A DNA stretch of 64,000 nt from Acinetobacter sp. N54.MGS-139 (lineage in GTDB: Bacteria; Pseudomonadota; Gammaproteobacteria; Burkholderiales; Burkholderiaceae_F), in the NCBI GenBank assembly GCA_000980495.1, contig LARN01000007.1, positions 10,225 through 74,224 of the forward strand, in the 5' to 3' direction. How positions within the stretch are numbered: position 1 is the stretch's first letter; every line of letters starts with the position of its first letter. Below are positions 38,567 to 47,429 of this stretch, piece by piece. The notes below the pieces were generated by a model. The model did not search any database. It had not been told where the DNA came from and worked only from the letters and a program-made list of their open reading frames with translations. The translations under genes and the position numbers were made by a program.

Positions 38567-38834
38567 AACGTTGCCTTTGATATGAGAAATAAAGTTTCCC
38601 GCTATTGTATTGAGTAAATTTCAAAACGGTTGATCATCCCCGTGTTTTGGGAATAGAAGGCTAAAAAGTTAAGATGTTGTACCTACCTCCGGAGAGGTAT
38701 ACAAGAGAGAAATTCGGAGGTATTCCATTATTAAGATTGAATTAAGGCTCGTTAACCCTCAAACTTGTACTGTGAGCAAACATTAAGGCTCGCATAAGCC
38801 AAGAAAAAGTTTCAGTCTTTTTAAGGACTTAAAA
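38567..38834. promoter_or_regulatory. Region between the parvulin gene and octahaem reductase gene
   Basis: 268 bases without a gene. A dyad at 38677-38704 (TTGTA and TACAA outside, TACCTC-CGGA-GAGGTA inside) is followed by repeated ATTAAG hexamers at 38731, 38742 and 38783. The first two are 11 bases apart and the last two extend to ATTAAGGCTCG. Phased direct repeats upstream of an inducible respiratory gene suggest an activator site (inference); no NarL heptamer set or FNR box was recognised. Confidence 0.4.
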
Positions 38835-40484
38835 ATGACAAAAATGCCCCTTTTTCCTTCTGTTCTCGCTTTGGCATTGATCGGGTACTTCGGCGCCTCT
38901 TACGCAGCACCGGCTCAGAACGATGCGAACTGTACAGCCTGTCACTCCAATATCGGCACACTGCACACCGGATCTAAACATGCAAACCTTCCGTGCGCAA
39001 CCTGCCATGACGGTACAGCCGATCATCTGAAGAACCCCAAGACTCATCCGACCGTATCCATGAGTCCGCAGCAGTGCAGCAGCTGCCACCCGAATCAATT
39101 CGAAACGATGTACAAGGTTAACGATCATCGTATCGCTCGAGATTCCAAGAAGAATTTGAACAACATCTCTCCGAACCCCTTCTTTGACGAAGCGCTCGGA
39201 GCCCACGGTTTCGTTAAAGAACACAACCTGCCGAGATCGCACGCCTACGCCGCAGTCGACCAGTTTATTGCCGACCGCTCCTTCGGCGGCCGCTTCCAGC
39301 CGAAAGAAGGCTGGCTCTTCAGCGGAGATAACGGCGGTTTCTTCGGCGTTTGGGAAAAGATCGATGACACGATCCCCGGCAACGCTCAAAAACCTCATAA
39401 ACCGGGTACAGCAGCCGCAGCCAACCCTGTTTGCTGGACCTGCAAATCCACAGACGTCATGATGGACTGGGCCTACTTAGGCGACCCGAACACCAAGGCT
39501 AAGTGGAGCCGTGCTTCCAACCCGGTTGATCTGGTTCACAACATCAATCATGCTCTGAACTGCAATATGTGCCATGACCCGCACAGTGCTCAGCCCCGTA
39601 TCGTCCGCGACGCATTGATCCAGGCCATGACTCGCACCGATTACCCGACGCTCTATTCGGAATCGGCCAATAAGACACCGATCGACGTGAAAGACATGGG
39701 TCTCCGCGGCTTCACACGTAAGATCGCGATCCTCGGCAAACCTGACAGCAAACTCATGTGCGCTCAGTGCCACGTTGAATACAACTGCAACCCGGGTACC
39801 GATCCTGCTACCGGCAAACCCATCAAGATGGACGACCCGCGTACGAACCTCTTCCCGCTGGTGGATGTCACCCGGATTGACGACTTCTACAAACATGCTT
39901 CTTTCAAGGACTTCAAACACAACCAGACCGGCGCTCTTCTGACGAAGATGCAGCATCCGGATACCGAAGTGTATTGGAACTCCAAGCATGACCAGATGGG
40001 CGTCGGCTGCGCCGCCTGCCATATGCCGAAGGTTAAAGATGCAAACGGCAACGTTTACACCTCTCACTGGGCAACCACACCGCGTGCTTACATCCAGGAA
40101 ACCTGCCTGCAGTGCCATAAGGACAAGACCGAAGCTCAGATGAACAAGGTTCTTGATTCTATGAATGCTCACTACAACGGCAAACTTCGTGAAGCCGAAG
40201 CCTCGATGGGCCAGATGTTCATCGCCTTCAGACAGGCTAACGACGCCGGTGTTGATCCTGCTGTCATCAAACAGGCTCAGGACCTCCACTCTGTAGCACA
40301 CACCAACTGGGAATGGTGGACCGCCTCCAACGGTTCTTGGTTCCACAATATGCCTCAGGCTAAAGAGTCCCTGGCAAAATCCGTGGCCGCTTCTCAGAAA
40401 GCTACAAAACTTCTCCGCGACGCAGTTGCCGCCAAAGTCGCTGCTCAAGCTCAGCCGCAGGCTCAGCAGACCGCCCAGAAGTAA
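38835..40484 (+). CDS. Octahaem cytochrome c nitrite reductase (ONR type)
   Basis: Predicted periplasmic enzyme reducing nitrite to ammonia. 549 residues with signal peptide ending ASYA. Eight haem motifs: CXXCH at 33, 54, 81, 243, 309, 392 and 424 and one CXXCK (CWTCK, 200-204) in fourth place, which makes Lys204 the ligand of the catalytic haem. This number and order match the octahaem enzyme of Thioalkalivibrio, not pentahaem NrfA. Tyr316 and Cys318 (VEYNCNPG) are spaced like its catalytic Tyr-Cys pair, and His374 is a candidate catalytic His. No nrfH lies nearby. The C-terminal tail is Ala/Gln-rich. Annotation pipelines may call it nrfA. Confidence 0.9.
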   Translation: MTKMPLFPSVLALALIGYFGASYAAPAQNDANCTACHSNIGTLHTGSKHANLPCATCHDGTADHLKNPKTHPTVSMSPQQCSSCHPNQFETMYKVNDHRIARDSKKNLNNISPNPFFDEALGAHGFVKEHNLPRSHAYAAVDQFIADRSFGGRFQPKEGWLFSGDNGGFFGVWEKIDDTIPGNAQKPHKPGTAAAANPVCWTCKSTDVMMDWAYLGDPNTKAKWSRASNPVDLVHNINHALNCNMCHDPHSAQPRIVRDALIQAMTRTDYPTLYSESANKTPIDVKDMGLRGFTRKIAILGKPDSKLMCAQCHVEYNCNPGTDPATGKPIKMDDPRTNLFPLVDVTRIDDFYKHASFKDFKHNQTGALLTKMQHPDTEVYWNSKHDQMGVGCAACHMPKVKDANGNVYTSHWATTPRAYIQETCLQCHKDKTEAQMNKVLDSMNAHYNGKLREAEASMGQMFIAFRQANDAGVDPAVIKQAQDLHSVAHTNWEWWTASNGSWFHNMPQAKESLAKSVAASQKATKLLRDAVAAKVAAQAQPQAQQTAQK

Positions 40485-40554
40485 CTTGATCTAATCTTTC
40501 GTCAAACCGGTTAACCGCCGGTTTGACGGATAAACCTAAAAGCAGGAGTTGTGA

Positions 40555-41412
40555 ATGTCCTCAGACCTTATCTTTTGGATCTGCGCCGCAGCACTGCTTC
40601 TGCTTTTAGAAGTTTGTCTTTATATCGGCTTACGTTCCTCTTCGAGAAACGAAGTTGAAAACACCAGCCTTAACCGCCTTGTTTATCAGGACCAATTTCA
40701 GACCTTAAATCAGGAGTTGGCCGGACACAGAATCTCCAAAGCTGTCTACGATGCAGAGCTTTCTGAACTTGAGACCAGGGCAGTAGAGGAAACAGAGGCA
40801 CCTCTCGTAAACTACAGAAACCGTCCATGGATAAAGCCGGCTTCTATTTTCCTCCTTGTTCTGATTCCTTTTACAGCTGTTTTGCTTTATTTCTCCTGGG
40901 CAAATCCTTCTCTTGTGACTTACAAAGGAACACCGGAAGCGCTGGCTGCAGCTCAGCCCGCCGACCGCATCGGACAGCTCAAAACCTTCCTTAAAGAAAG
41001 TCCCAGAGCCGTAAGAGCATGGCTCGCTTTGGCAGACGAATATGGAAGAGAAGGACAATACAAAGAGGCGTTAAATGCGATGAATGAGGCTTTTAGCGTT
41101 TCACCGAACGGTGTTGCTAAGACGGCGGATTATCGCGTTCAGCGTGCGGTATTTGCATTGGAGACTTCTGACCCGATGCTCCGCTCGCAGGCAGTATCGG
41201 ATCTTGAGCAGGCCGTAAAACTCGAGCCTTCCAATATCCGCGCGCTTGAGCTCGGAGGCATTGTGGCTTACCAAAGCGGTCAATACGCCAAGGCGGCGGA
41301 ATTTTGGCAGGAACTGCTTCTTTTAACGCCGCAGGACTCTCCCGCATATTCGCGGCTCTTGGATGCAATTTCGGATGCCAAGAACCGCGCTCAAATGAAC
41401 TTCAAGTTCTAG
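40555..41412 (+). CDS. Second CcmI/NrfG-like TPR protein
   Basis: 285 residues. Two membrane helices (about 5-23 and 94-113) flank a loop with LVYQDQFQTLNQELAG, the same signature as CcmI at 36320. TPR repeats follow (about 140-275, e.g. RAWLALADEYGREGQYKEAL). It lacks the CcmI C-terminal domain and is the size of CcmI/NrfG-type paralogues. It follows the octahaem gene by 70 bases, so it is probably the dedicated apocytochrome-binding factor for that protein (inference). Its stop codon overlaps that of the convergent U32 gene. Confidence 0.88.
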   Translation: MSSDLIFWICAAALLLLLEVCLYIGLRSSSRNEVENTSLNRLVYQDQFQTLNQELAGHRISKAVYDAELSELETRAVEETEAPLVNYRNRPWIKPASIFLLVLIPFTAVLLYFSWANPSLVTYKGTPEALAAAQPADRIGQLKTFLKESPRAVRAWLALADEYGREGQYKEALNAMNEAFSVSPNGVAKTADYRVQRAVFALETSDPMLRSQAVSDLEQAVKLEPSNIRALELGGIVAYQSGQYAKAAEFWQELLLLTPQDSPAYSRLLDAISDAKNRAQMNFKF

Positions 41413-43277
41413 ACCTTTGTAATCAGCGACATTTCGCACGGCTTGCAGTGGAAATGAGCGGTGAGTTCAATTTTTCCGCTGCGAAGTTTTAACGGAGTCG
41501 GCTTAATTTTTTCTCCGCGCAGCTTGCCTTGTTTCGGACAAATATCCAGCGCATGACGAATGCAGTAGCGGCAGCGCATTACTTCGGTTTCGCCTTTGTG
41601 TTGGCCTTTCTCAAAAGCGGGCTCGGTCACTTGAGTTCCGTGCAGTCGGTAGAACTCAAGAGCCTTCTTGTTCATAACGTTTCCGTGGTAATCCAGCTCT
41701 TTTACCGGGAAGACAGCCTTTGTATCTTCTTTTGCCTGAGGAAGAATTTCTCTTTTTTGAGATCGATCTTCCTCCAGGCGAGCAATTAATTCTCGGCGCA
41801 AACCGTTAAGGACAGATGCGCTCATGAAGCCCGGATGTTCACCTTCAATGGTGATGTCATCGGCGATAAAGTCAGAAGAGCCGAGCTTGCCCAGCGCTCT
41901 CAGAACCTGGTCTTTGACGGCCTGAGGGTTCTTTGCCTCAGGGAGAGGTTCTAACAGAGTCACTTCAGATTGATGGCCGTGACCGTCATCGGCACGAATG
42001 TCAATGCCGTCAAGACGTACCGATGCTTCAATACGGATCGGAATTTTTCTGAGTGCTGTCTCTGCATTCATCCGCTTCAGCCAAGCCGCGTCTTTATTGC
42101 GCATTAAACGAAGACCTTCTTTCAGGCCGGTAATGCGGCTGCAGGGTTCGCGTGTGAAGACCTCCCAAAGCCCCGTGTCTTTTTGCTCTGCACGATTGAT
42201 CAGGAGTCCTGAGAGCTCGTCAGTGTCGGTAAAGAAAGTGAGACCGTCGCCGTTGTGAAGTTCTTTTTTTGTTTTAACTAAGAAAGAGCGGTCATTGACT
42301 TTAACGACTTGACCGATGACGGCGCCGGAATTTTTCGGCGTGCTGAAGGCCTCCATATGGTCGCTGCGGCCGTTGACAAAGTAGTCGGTTGCTCCGCGGT
42401 TGAAAGCGTTCTCGAGCGAGGGCTCAAAGTTAAATTCGACTTTTCCGTCGCTCTCAGCTTCAAAGTCCGGGTGCTTTTCCAGCCAAGTATCAAGTTCTCG
42501 ACGATAGAAAGCAGTCGTGTTCTTGACGTAAGTCAGGTCCTTGTATCGGCCTTCAATCTTGAAGCTGCGAACGCCGGCGGCAATGAGGGCGTCTAGGTTC
42601 TGAGACTGGTTGTTGTCTTTCAAGGAAAGGAGATGTTTGCCGCGGCTGATAGATTTGCCTTCCTCGTCAAAGAGGTCAAACGGGAGGCGGCAGATTTGCG
42701 CGCAGTCTCCGCGGTTGGCGCTCCGGCCTTTAAAGGCTTGACTGGCGTAGCATTGACCGCTGTAGCTGACGCAAAGCGCGCCGTGAATAAAGAATTCAAT
42801 TCGGGCGGTTTTCAGCGCTTCAGCCATCTCTTGGATCTGCCCCAAAGTCAGTTCACGAGCAGGGACGATCTGAGAAAAGCCGATGGATTCCAGAAACACG
42901 GCTTTTTCCGTGGTGCGGATATCGCACTGAGTGGATGCATGCAGCTGGATCGGCGGCAGATCGCACATCAGCAGTCCCATGTCTTGAACGATCAGCGCAT
43001 CAACGCCTGCGTGGTAAGCCTGATGGGCGAGCCTTACGGCCTCCGGCAGTTCCTCATCGGAAAAGATCGTATTCAGTGCCATATAGACACGTCCGTTGAA
43101 ACGGTGCGCGAAGGAAGCAAGACGCTCTATTTCCGACATGGAGTTCCCGGCATTGGCGCGGGCGCTGAAAAGCGGTCCGCCGATATAGATGGCATCAGCG
43201 CCGTGTTTGAAGGCTTCGATGCCGATATCGCAGGTCCTGCAGGGAGCGAGAAGTTCGAGAGTACGGGACGGTGTCAT
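41409..43277 (-). CDS. rlhA: U32 peptidase-family protein, probable 23S rRNA C2501 hydroxylase
   Basis: 622 residues. N-terminal TIM-barrel of the U32 family (LELLAPCRTCDIGIEAFKHG, ADAIYIGGPLFSARANAG) with the conserved cysteines in HGALCVSYSGQCYAS and RGDCAQICRLPFDL, expected to bind a [4Fe-4S] cluster. The length, with extra C-terminal domains ending MRCRYCIRHALDICPKQGK, fits RlhA (YdcP, 653 residues) better than TrhP or UbiU. RlhA makes 5-hydroxycytidine 2501 of 23S rRNA from prephenate-dependent chemistry (family knowledge). The gene name is probable, not certain. Confidence 0.8.
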   Translation of the reverse strand: MTPSRTLELLAPCRTCDIGIEAFKHGADAIYIGGPLFSARANAGNSMSEIERLASFAHRFNGRVYMALNTIFSDEELPEAVRLAHQAYHAGVDALIVQDMGLLMCDLPPIQLHASTQCDIRTTEKAVFLESIGFSQIVPARELTLGQIQEMAEALKTARIEFFIHGALCVSYSGQCYASQAFKGRSANRGDCAQICRLPFDLFDEEGKSISRGKHLLSLKDNNQSQNLDALIAAGVRSFKIEGRYKDLTYVKNTTAFYRRELDTWLEKHPDFEAESDGKVEFNFEPSLENAFNRGATDYFVNGRSDHMEAFSTPKNSGAVIGQVVKVNDRSFLVKTKKELHNGDGLTFFTDTDELSGLLINRAEQKDTGLWEVFTREPCSRITGLKEGLRLMRNKDAAWLKRMNAETALRKIPIRIEASVRLDGIDIRADDGHGHQSEVTLLEPLPEAKNPQAVKDQVLRALGKLGSSDFIADDITIEGEHPGFMSASVLNGLRRELIARLEEDRSQKREILPQAKEDTKAVFPVKELDYHGNVMNKKALEFYRLHGTQVTEPAFEKGQHKGETEVMRCRYCIRHALDICPKQGKLRGEKIKPTPLKLRSGKIELTAHFHCKPCEMSLITKV

Positions 43278-43284
43278 GGTTTAT

Positions 43285-43316
43285 TAAAAAACCGGCCCAT
43301 CGGGATGGATGGGCCG
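43285..43316 (-). terminator. Rho-independent terminator after the ankyrin gene
   Basis: On the minus strand CGGCCCATC (43316-43308), loop of six, GATGGGCCG (43301-43293), then GTTTTTTAAT. It closes the TPR-to-ankyrin operon just before the start of the U32 gene. Confidence 0.9.
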
Positions 43317-43340
43317 TGAGTGATAAGTTTGTGCTGCGAA

Positions 43341-43988
43341 TTAACGGCAGTGATCGTATTTCAGAAGATTCTGCACTTCAGTCGAATTGCCGCGCTGTTT
43401 GGCAATATCGTACGGAGCGAGTTCATCGTTGGTACAGTAATCCTTGCGGGCTCCGGCATGCAAAAGGAGCTTGACTGTGTCAGCATCGGCTTCTCTGGCT
43501 GCCATGTAAAGCGGAGTGATGCCGCGAAGCGTTCTTGCGTTCACATCGGCGCCTTTGCTGATCAGGTACTTGACCATTTCCTTGTTGCCGGACGTGGCTG
43601 CGTAGTGCAGGGGAGACCAGTTTTTAGGATTGTTAACTGCGGCGCCGCGAGCAATTAACTTTTTCGCCACGTCGTTGTCTTTCAGGAAGATTGCGATCAT
43701 CAGCGGGGTTTCTTTCAGTGTATTGGGCTGATCAACCTTGATGTTTTTCTGCTTAAGCAGCAGATCAATCACGCTGTTTGCATTCTTGCGGATGGCAAGC
43801 ATTAAAAGCGGTTCGCCGGCACCGCTGGAGGTGACGGTATTCGGGTCGAGGCCTTTCGCAAGCAGAGGAGCTAAGGCGTCGGCATCGTTTTTAAATGTGG
43901 CATCCACGGCATCGTCGTATGTCGTTGCGAATGCGGAAACCGATAAAAGGCAGGAAGCGGCAAGTAAAGCTAATTTGCGGTATATCAT
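43341..43988 (-). CDS. Exported ankyrin-repeat protein
   Basis: 215 residues. Signal peptide (IYRKLALLAASCLLSVSAFA) followed by about five ankyrin repeats: LLAKGLDPNTVTSSGAGEPL, LKETPLMIAIFLKDNDVAKK, NWSPLHYAATSGNKEMVKYL, ADVNARTLRGITPLYMAARE. It ends in a Cys-containing tail (YDHCR). Expected to be periplasmic and to mediate protein binding; partner unknown. It overlaps tatD by four bases, so it belongs to the lpxH-tatD operon. Confidence 0.88.
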   Translation of the reverse strand: MIYRKLALLAASCLLSVSAFATTYDDAVDATFKNDADALAPLLAKGLDPNTVTSSGAGEPLLMLAIRKNANSVIDLLLKQKNIKVDQPNTLKETPLMIAIFLKDNDVAKKLIARGAAVNNPKNWSPLHYAATSGNKEMVKYLISKGADVNARTLRGITPLYMAAREADADTVKLLLHAGARKDYCTNDELAPYDIAKQRGNSTEVQNLLKYDHCR

Positions 43989-44761
43989 AGTAATTCAGCC
44001 TTGCTGAACAATCTGAAAAAGTTTTGAGTGGAATCTTCAGCTACTTTTTCGAGCGTCTCTGCCCGCAGAAAAGCGACCTTACGAGCAACGTAACGAACGT
44101 AGTAAGGTTCGTTGCGCTTTCCGCGGAACGGAATCGGAGCAAGGTAAGGACAATCGGTTTCTACGAGATATCGATCGCTCGGAACCCAGGACGCGACTTC
44201 CTGAATCTGAGTTGCGTTCTTGAACGTGACGATACCCGAAAAAGAAAGATAGCCGCCGAGATCAAGCGCATCTTGAGCCATTTTCTTATCGCCTGTGAAG
44301 CAGTGGAGCACAAAGCCTGTCGAACCTGCGTCGTGCTCTTTTAACAGACGAATCGTGTCTTCCTGTGCGTCACGAGAGTGGACAATTACCGGCAGATTTG
44401 CCAGTTTTGCGGCCTCGATGTGGCGGGCAAAACGCTCGAGCTGAGCATCGTAAGGCTCTTCCTCATAGTAGTAGTCCAAACCGCATTCGCCGATGGCAAC
44501 GACTTTCTGTGGTTTAGTGAGTCCGACGAGTTCTTCGATGCTCGCTTCATGGTCGTCATCCTTGGTACTCGGATGAACGCCGGCGGCGTACCAAACGTTT
44601 TTATGTGCATTGGCGAAATTTAAGCCCCGCTCGTAATCCTGAAGCGATGTGCCGGCGACTAAGGCGCCTCCGACTTCGGCCTCTTTCATGCGGGCAAAAA
44701 CTTCGTCGATATCGAGCTGAAACTCAGCTCCATCAATGTGAGAGTGTGAATCGATCAGCAT
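43985..44761 (-). CDS. tatD: TatD-family metal-dependent deoxyribonuclease
   Basis: 258 residues with the complete amidohydrolase-like metal site: DSHSHID at the N-terminus, AIGECGLDYYYEE, VIVHSRDA, LHCFTGD and LVETDCPYLAP. TatD proteins are 3'-5' exonucleases linked to DNA repair and RNA quality control. The start is one base after the lpxH stop. Confidence 0.95.
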   Translation of the reverse strand: MLIDSHSHIDGAEFQLDIDEVFARMKEAEVGGALVAGTSLQDYERGLNFANAHKNVWYAAGVHPSTKDDDHEASIEELVGLTKPQKVVAIGECGLDYYYEEEPYDAQLERFARHIEAAKLANLPVIVHSRDAQEDTIRLLKEHDAGSTGFVLHCFTGDKKMAQDALDLGGYLSFSGIVTFKNATQIQEVASWVPSDRYLVETDCPYLAPIPFRGKRNEPYYVRYVARKVAFLRAETLEKVAEDSTQNFFRLFSKAELL

Positions 44762-44762
44762 T

Positions 44763-45551
44763 TCAGTCCAAATGTCCGAAATGAATATATCCGTTCTCGA
44801 AGCTCAGGTAGCCGCCGCGGGAACGACCGTTTTCGAAATCCCAGTCAGGCAGTACCCAGCGGTCGAAACGCGAGTCTTCATTGACGTGCGTATGGTGTGC
44901 AGGACGGTGGGTATGTCCGTGAATAATGATTTTGGTTCTATATTGTCGCACGGAACGGGCGACGTCATTGACGACGACATCCATGACTTCCTTGCTTTTT
45001 TCTTGGTTGTCATAGGCGCTCTGATTGCGCAGGCCTCCGGCCAAAGCGATACGGTGTTCAAGTTTTTCACCGAGGATCTGACGCTGGACATCGGGGCTGC
45101 GCAGGGTCGCACGGAACTGCTGATATTCAGGATCCAGCGTGCACCACATATCGCCGTGGGACAAAAGGATATGATCAAATCCGACTTGAACCGGAATCGG
45201 GTCTGCAATGAGCTGAGCACCGGTGGCTGCGGTAAAACCTTTACCGAGCAGAAAGTCGCGGTTTCCGTGCATCACATAGATGCGGTGCCCGTTGAGGAAG
45301 AAAGCTTTGAGGGCTTCCAAAATGTCGGCATAGGCCGGAGCATGATCGTCTCCGGCCCAGAATTCAAAGAGGTCTCCAAGAATGACGAGCTCGGAGAAAC
45401 GAGCGGCGTCGTTTTTGAGGAACTTGAAAAAGGCCTCCTTAGTTGCCGGTTTGTCGGCAGCTAAATGCAAATCGGCGATAAAGACGGGATTTTGCAAAGG
45501 AGGAATTTTGGAGAGACAGCTCTCAGCAGGAACAACGCCGTTGAATGACAC
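44763..45551 (-). CDS. lpxH: UDP-2,3-diacylglucosamine diphosphatase
   Basis: Lipid A pathway step yielding lipid X. 262 residues with the calcineurin-like metal motifs FIADLHL, LGDLFEFWAGDD, MHGNRDFLLG, LSHGD and IIHGHTHRP. The start is GTG at 45551, immediately after the ppiB stop and preceded by GAGG, which fits the family N-terminus. It indicates a lipopolysaccharide-bearing Gram-negative. Confidence 0.95.
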   Translation of the reverse strand: MSFNGVVPAESCLSKIPPLQNPVFIADLHLAADKPATKEAFFKFLKNDAARFSELVILGDLFEFWAGDDHAPAYADILEALKAFFLNGHRIYVMHGNRDFLLGKGFTAATGAQLIADPIPVQVGFDHILLSHGDMWCTLDPEYQQFRATLRSPDVQRQILGEKLEHRIALAGGLRNQSAYDNQEKSKEVMDVVVNDVARSVRQYRTKIIIHGHTHRPAHHTHVNEDSRFDRWVLPDWDFENGRSRGGYLSFENGYIHFGHLD

Positions 45552-46043
45552 TTAGATAACCTCAGCTTTTTCGATAACGACATCTTCGGTCGGGACATCG
45601 TCATACCAACCGACTCTACCGGTGCGGACTTTAGCGATCTTGTCAACAACATCCTGACCGGCAACAACCTTGCCGAATACGGCATAGCCCCAGCCCTGCA
45701 TTGTTTCGCTCTTGAAGTCGAGGAACTTGTTGTCGGCGACGTTGATGAAGAATTGAGCGCTGGCAGAATGCGGATCGTTCGTACGAGCCATAGCAATGGT
45801 GTACTTTTCATTGGACAAGCCGTTGTTGGCTTCGTTCTTGATCGGTTCGCGAGTGTCGACTTCGTCCATGCCGGGCTTGAAGCCGCCGCCCTGAATCATG
45901 AAGCCGGGGATGACGCGGTGGAAAATCAGGCCGTTGTAGTGGCCGTCTTTGACATATTGTTCGAAGTTAGAAGCCGTGACAGGCGCATTCTTGTAATCGA
46001 GTTCGATATCGATAGTGCCGAAATTTGTAGTTAAACGAATCAT
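45552..46043 (-). CDS. ppiB: Cytoplasmic cyclophilin-type peptidyl-prolyl isomerase
   Basis: 163 residues, no signal peptide. Cyclophilin motifs: [20 protein letters not shown] (active-site Arg and Gln), [37 protein letters not shown] and WGYAVFGKV. It follows the exported paralogue ppiA by 17 bases and abuts lpxH. Confidence 0.95.
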   Translation of the reverse strand: MIRLTTNFGTIDIELDYKNAPVTASNFEQYVKDGHYNGLIFHRVIPGFMIQGGGFKPGMDEVDTREPIKNEANNGLSNEKYTIAMARTNDPHSASAQFFINVADNKFLDFKSETMQGWGYAVFGKVVAGQDVVDKIAKVRTGRVGWYDDVPTEDVVIEKAEVI

Positions 46044-46060
46044 TTCTTTTTCCTAAAAAA

Positions 46061-46618
46061 TTACTTCAAAACTTTGACGGATTCGATGATGACGGGACGA
46101 ACCGGAACATCATCCATGAAACCCTTAGATCCGGTCGGGGCGCGGCCGATCTTTCGGACGACATCCATGCCGGAGACAACTTCACCGAAAACGGCATAAC
46201 CGTCTTTGGTTGACGTACCGTTGAGGAAATCATTGTCTTTCAGGTTGATAAAGAATTGGCTGGTTGCAGAATCAGGATTGTTCGTGCGGGCCATTGCAAT
46301 GGTACCGACGGTGTTTTTCAGACCGTTCTTGTCTTCGAGTTTGATCGGAGCGTGCGTGCTCTTCTGATGCAGATTGCGGTCAAAACCGCCGCCCTGAATC
46401 ATGAAATTGTTGATGACGCGGTGGAAGATCGTACCGTTATAAAAACCTTCATTGGCGTACTTGACGAAGTTAGCAACTGTCGTCGGAGCTGCTTTCTCAT
46501 TAAGGTTGACAACGATGTTGCCTTCAGAGGTAACGATTTCAACTTTAGGAGCGGCAAAGCAAACAGCAGAGGCAGCCAGCAATGCAGCGCCGAAAGCCAG
46601 TTTTTTCAAATTAAACAT
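46061..46618 (-). CDS. ppiA: Periplasmic cyclophilin-type peptidyl-prolyl isomerase
   Basis: 185 residues. Signal peptide (FNLKKLAFGAALLAASAVCFA) and the same cyclophilin core as ppi[41 protein letters not shown] and GYAVFGEVV. The pair ppiA-ppiB next to lpxH and cysS is a common Burkholderiales arrangement. Confidence 0.95.
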   Translation of the reverse strand: MFNLKKLAFGAALLAASAVCFAAPKVEIVTSEGNIVVNLNEKAAPTTVANFVKYANEGFYNGTIFHRVINNFMIQGGGFDRNLHQKSTHAPIKLEDKNGLKNTVGTIAMARTNNPDSATSQFFINLKDNDFLNGTSTKDGYAVFGEVVSGMDVVRKIGRAPTGSKGFMDDVPVRPVIIESVKVLK

Positions 46619-46672
46619 GGACTTAGATCCTAAAAAACATTTTGCAGGAGAATGCCTGCAGCAAAGAATAGA

Positions 46673-47233
46673 TTAAGGAGCGGTTCGAATCGTCAGATCC
46701 TGAGCAATTTGAGCTTTTTCCTTTAGACGTCCGTTCTTAGGTGCCAGACGTGCCGCCTTGGCATACATATCGGCTGCTTTGGCAGCGTAAATATCACCGA
46801 GATTGGAATATGTCGTGACGGATGATGCGTTGTTCATCAGCGCACGCTCCAGAAGGTCCTGGGCGCGTCCGAGGTTGCCTTCGCCGGCATAGATGACGGC
46901 GAGGTTGTTGTAGGAATCTGCGATTTCGGGATATTCGCGAATCAGCTGCTCAAAAACTTTTTTTGCTTCGTCATTTTTCTTTGTTTCCATGAAGATGACG
47001 CCTCGCAGGAAGCGAAGATTGACGTTTTGAGGGTTAGCAGCTAATTCCTTATCTGCCAGATTCATGGCATCCGCGTATTTACCTCGATTAATCAGCTGCG
47101 AGACCGAACGGGCCGGATTAACGATATCCGGAGTTTTGTCACCGAAAAGCGGGATGCTGTCCTGAGCAAAGACTTGAGCCGAAAGAAGCAAACCGGAGAG
47201 GGCCGCACAACCGAAAATCAAAGGCAGACGCAT
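46673..47233 (-). CDS. Exported TPR-repeat protein
   Basis: 186 residues from ATG 47233, which opens the signal peptide MRLPLIFGCAALSGLLLSAQVFA; a longer frame to 47278 lacks a ribosome-binding site. TPR repeats cover about 55-180 (DAMNLADKELAANPQNVNLR, YNNLAVIYAGEGNLGRAQDL, YSNLGDIYAAKAADMYAKAA). It probably mediates protein interactions in the periplasm. First gene of the TPR-ppiA-ppiB-lpxH-tatD-ankyrin operon, divergent from the Crp-type regulator. Confidence 0.88.
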   Translation of the reverse strand: MRLPLIFGCAALSGLLLSAQVFAQDSIPLFGDKTPDIVNPARSVSQLINRGKYADAMNLADKELAANPQNVNLRFLRGVIFMETKKNDEAKKVFEQLIREYPEIADSYNNLAVIYAGEGNLGRAQDLLERALMNNASSVTTYSNLGDIYAAKAADMYAKAARLAPKNGRLKEKAQIAQDLTIRTAP

Positions 47234-47429
47234 AGTGAACCTGTACCTATTGTTTGAACAAACTTTAATGTTAGTCAAGATTCTATGGAATTCGGCTAAT
47301 CAACGCAAAAATCAAGAATATTTACAACTGCGGAGACCGGATTCGGTCTTTTCTCGGACTCAAGTTAGAGAAAGTCACAAGTGCAAAAATTTCTGCGGGT
47401 GTTTAATCTGAGACGGACGGAAGGTGATC

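Noticed and set aside
11021-38688. Identical 14-base string TGTTGTACCTACCT at 11021 and 38675
   Set aside because: Exact 14-base matches are expected by chance several times in a window of this size, and the flanks do not match.
38835-40484. NrfA pentahaem nitrite reductase
   Set aside because: Eight haem motifs are present, not five, and the CXXCK motif is fourth rather than first.
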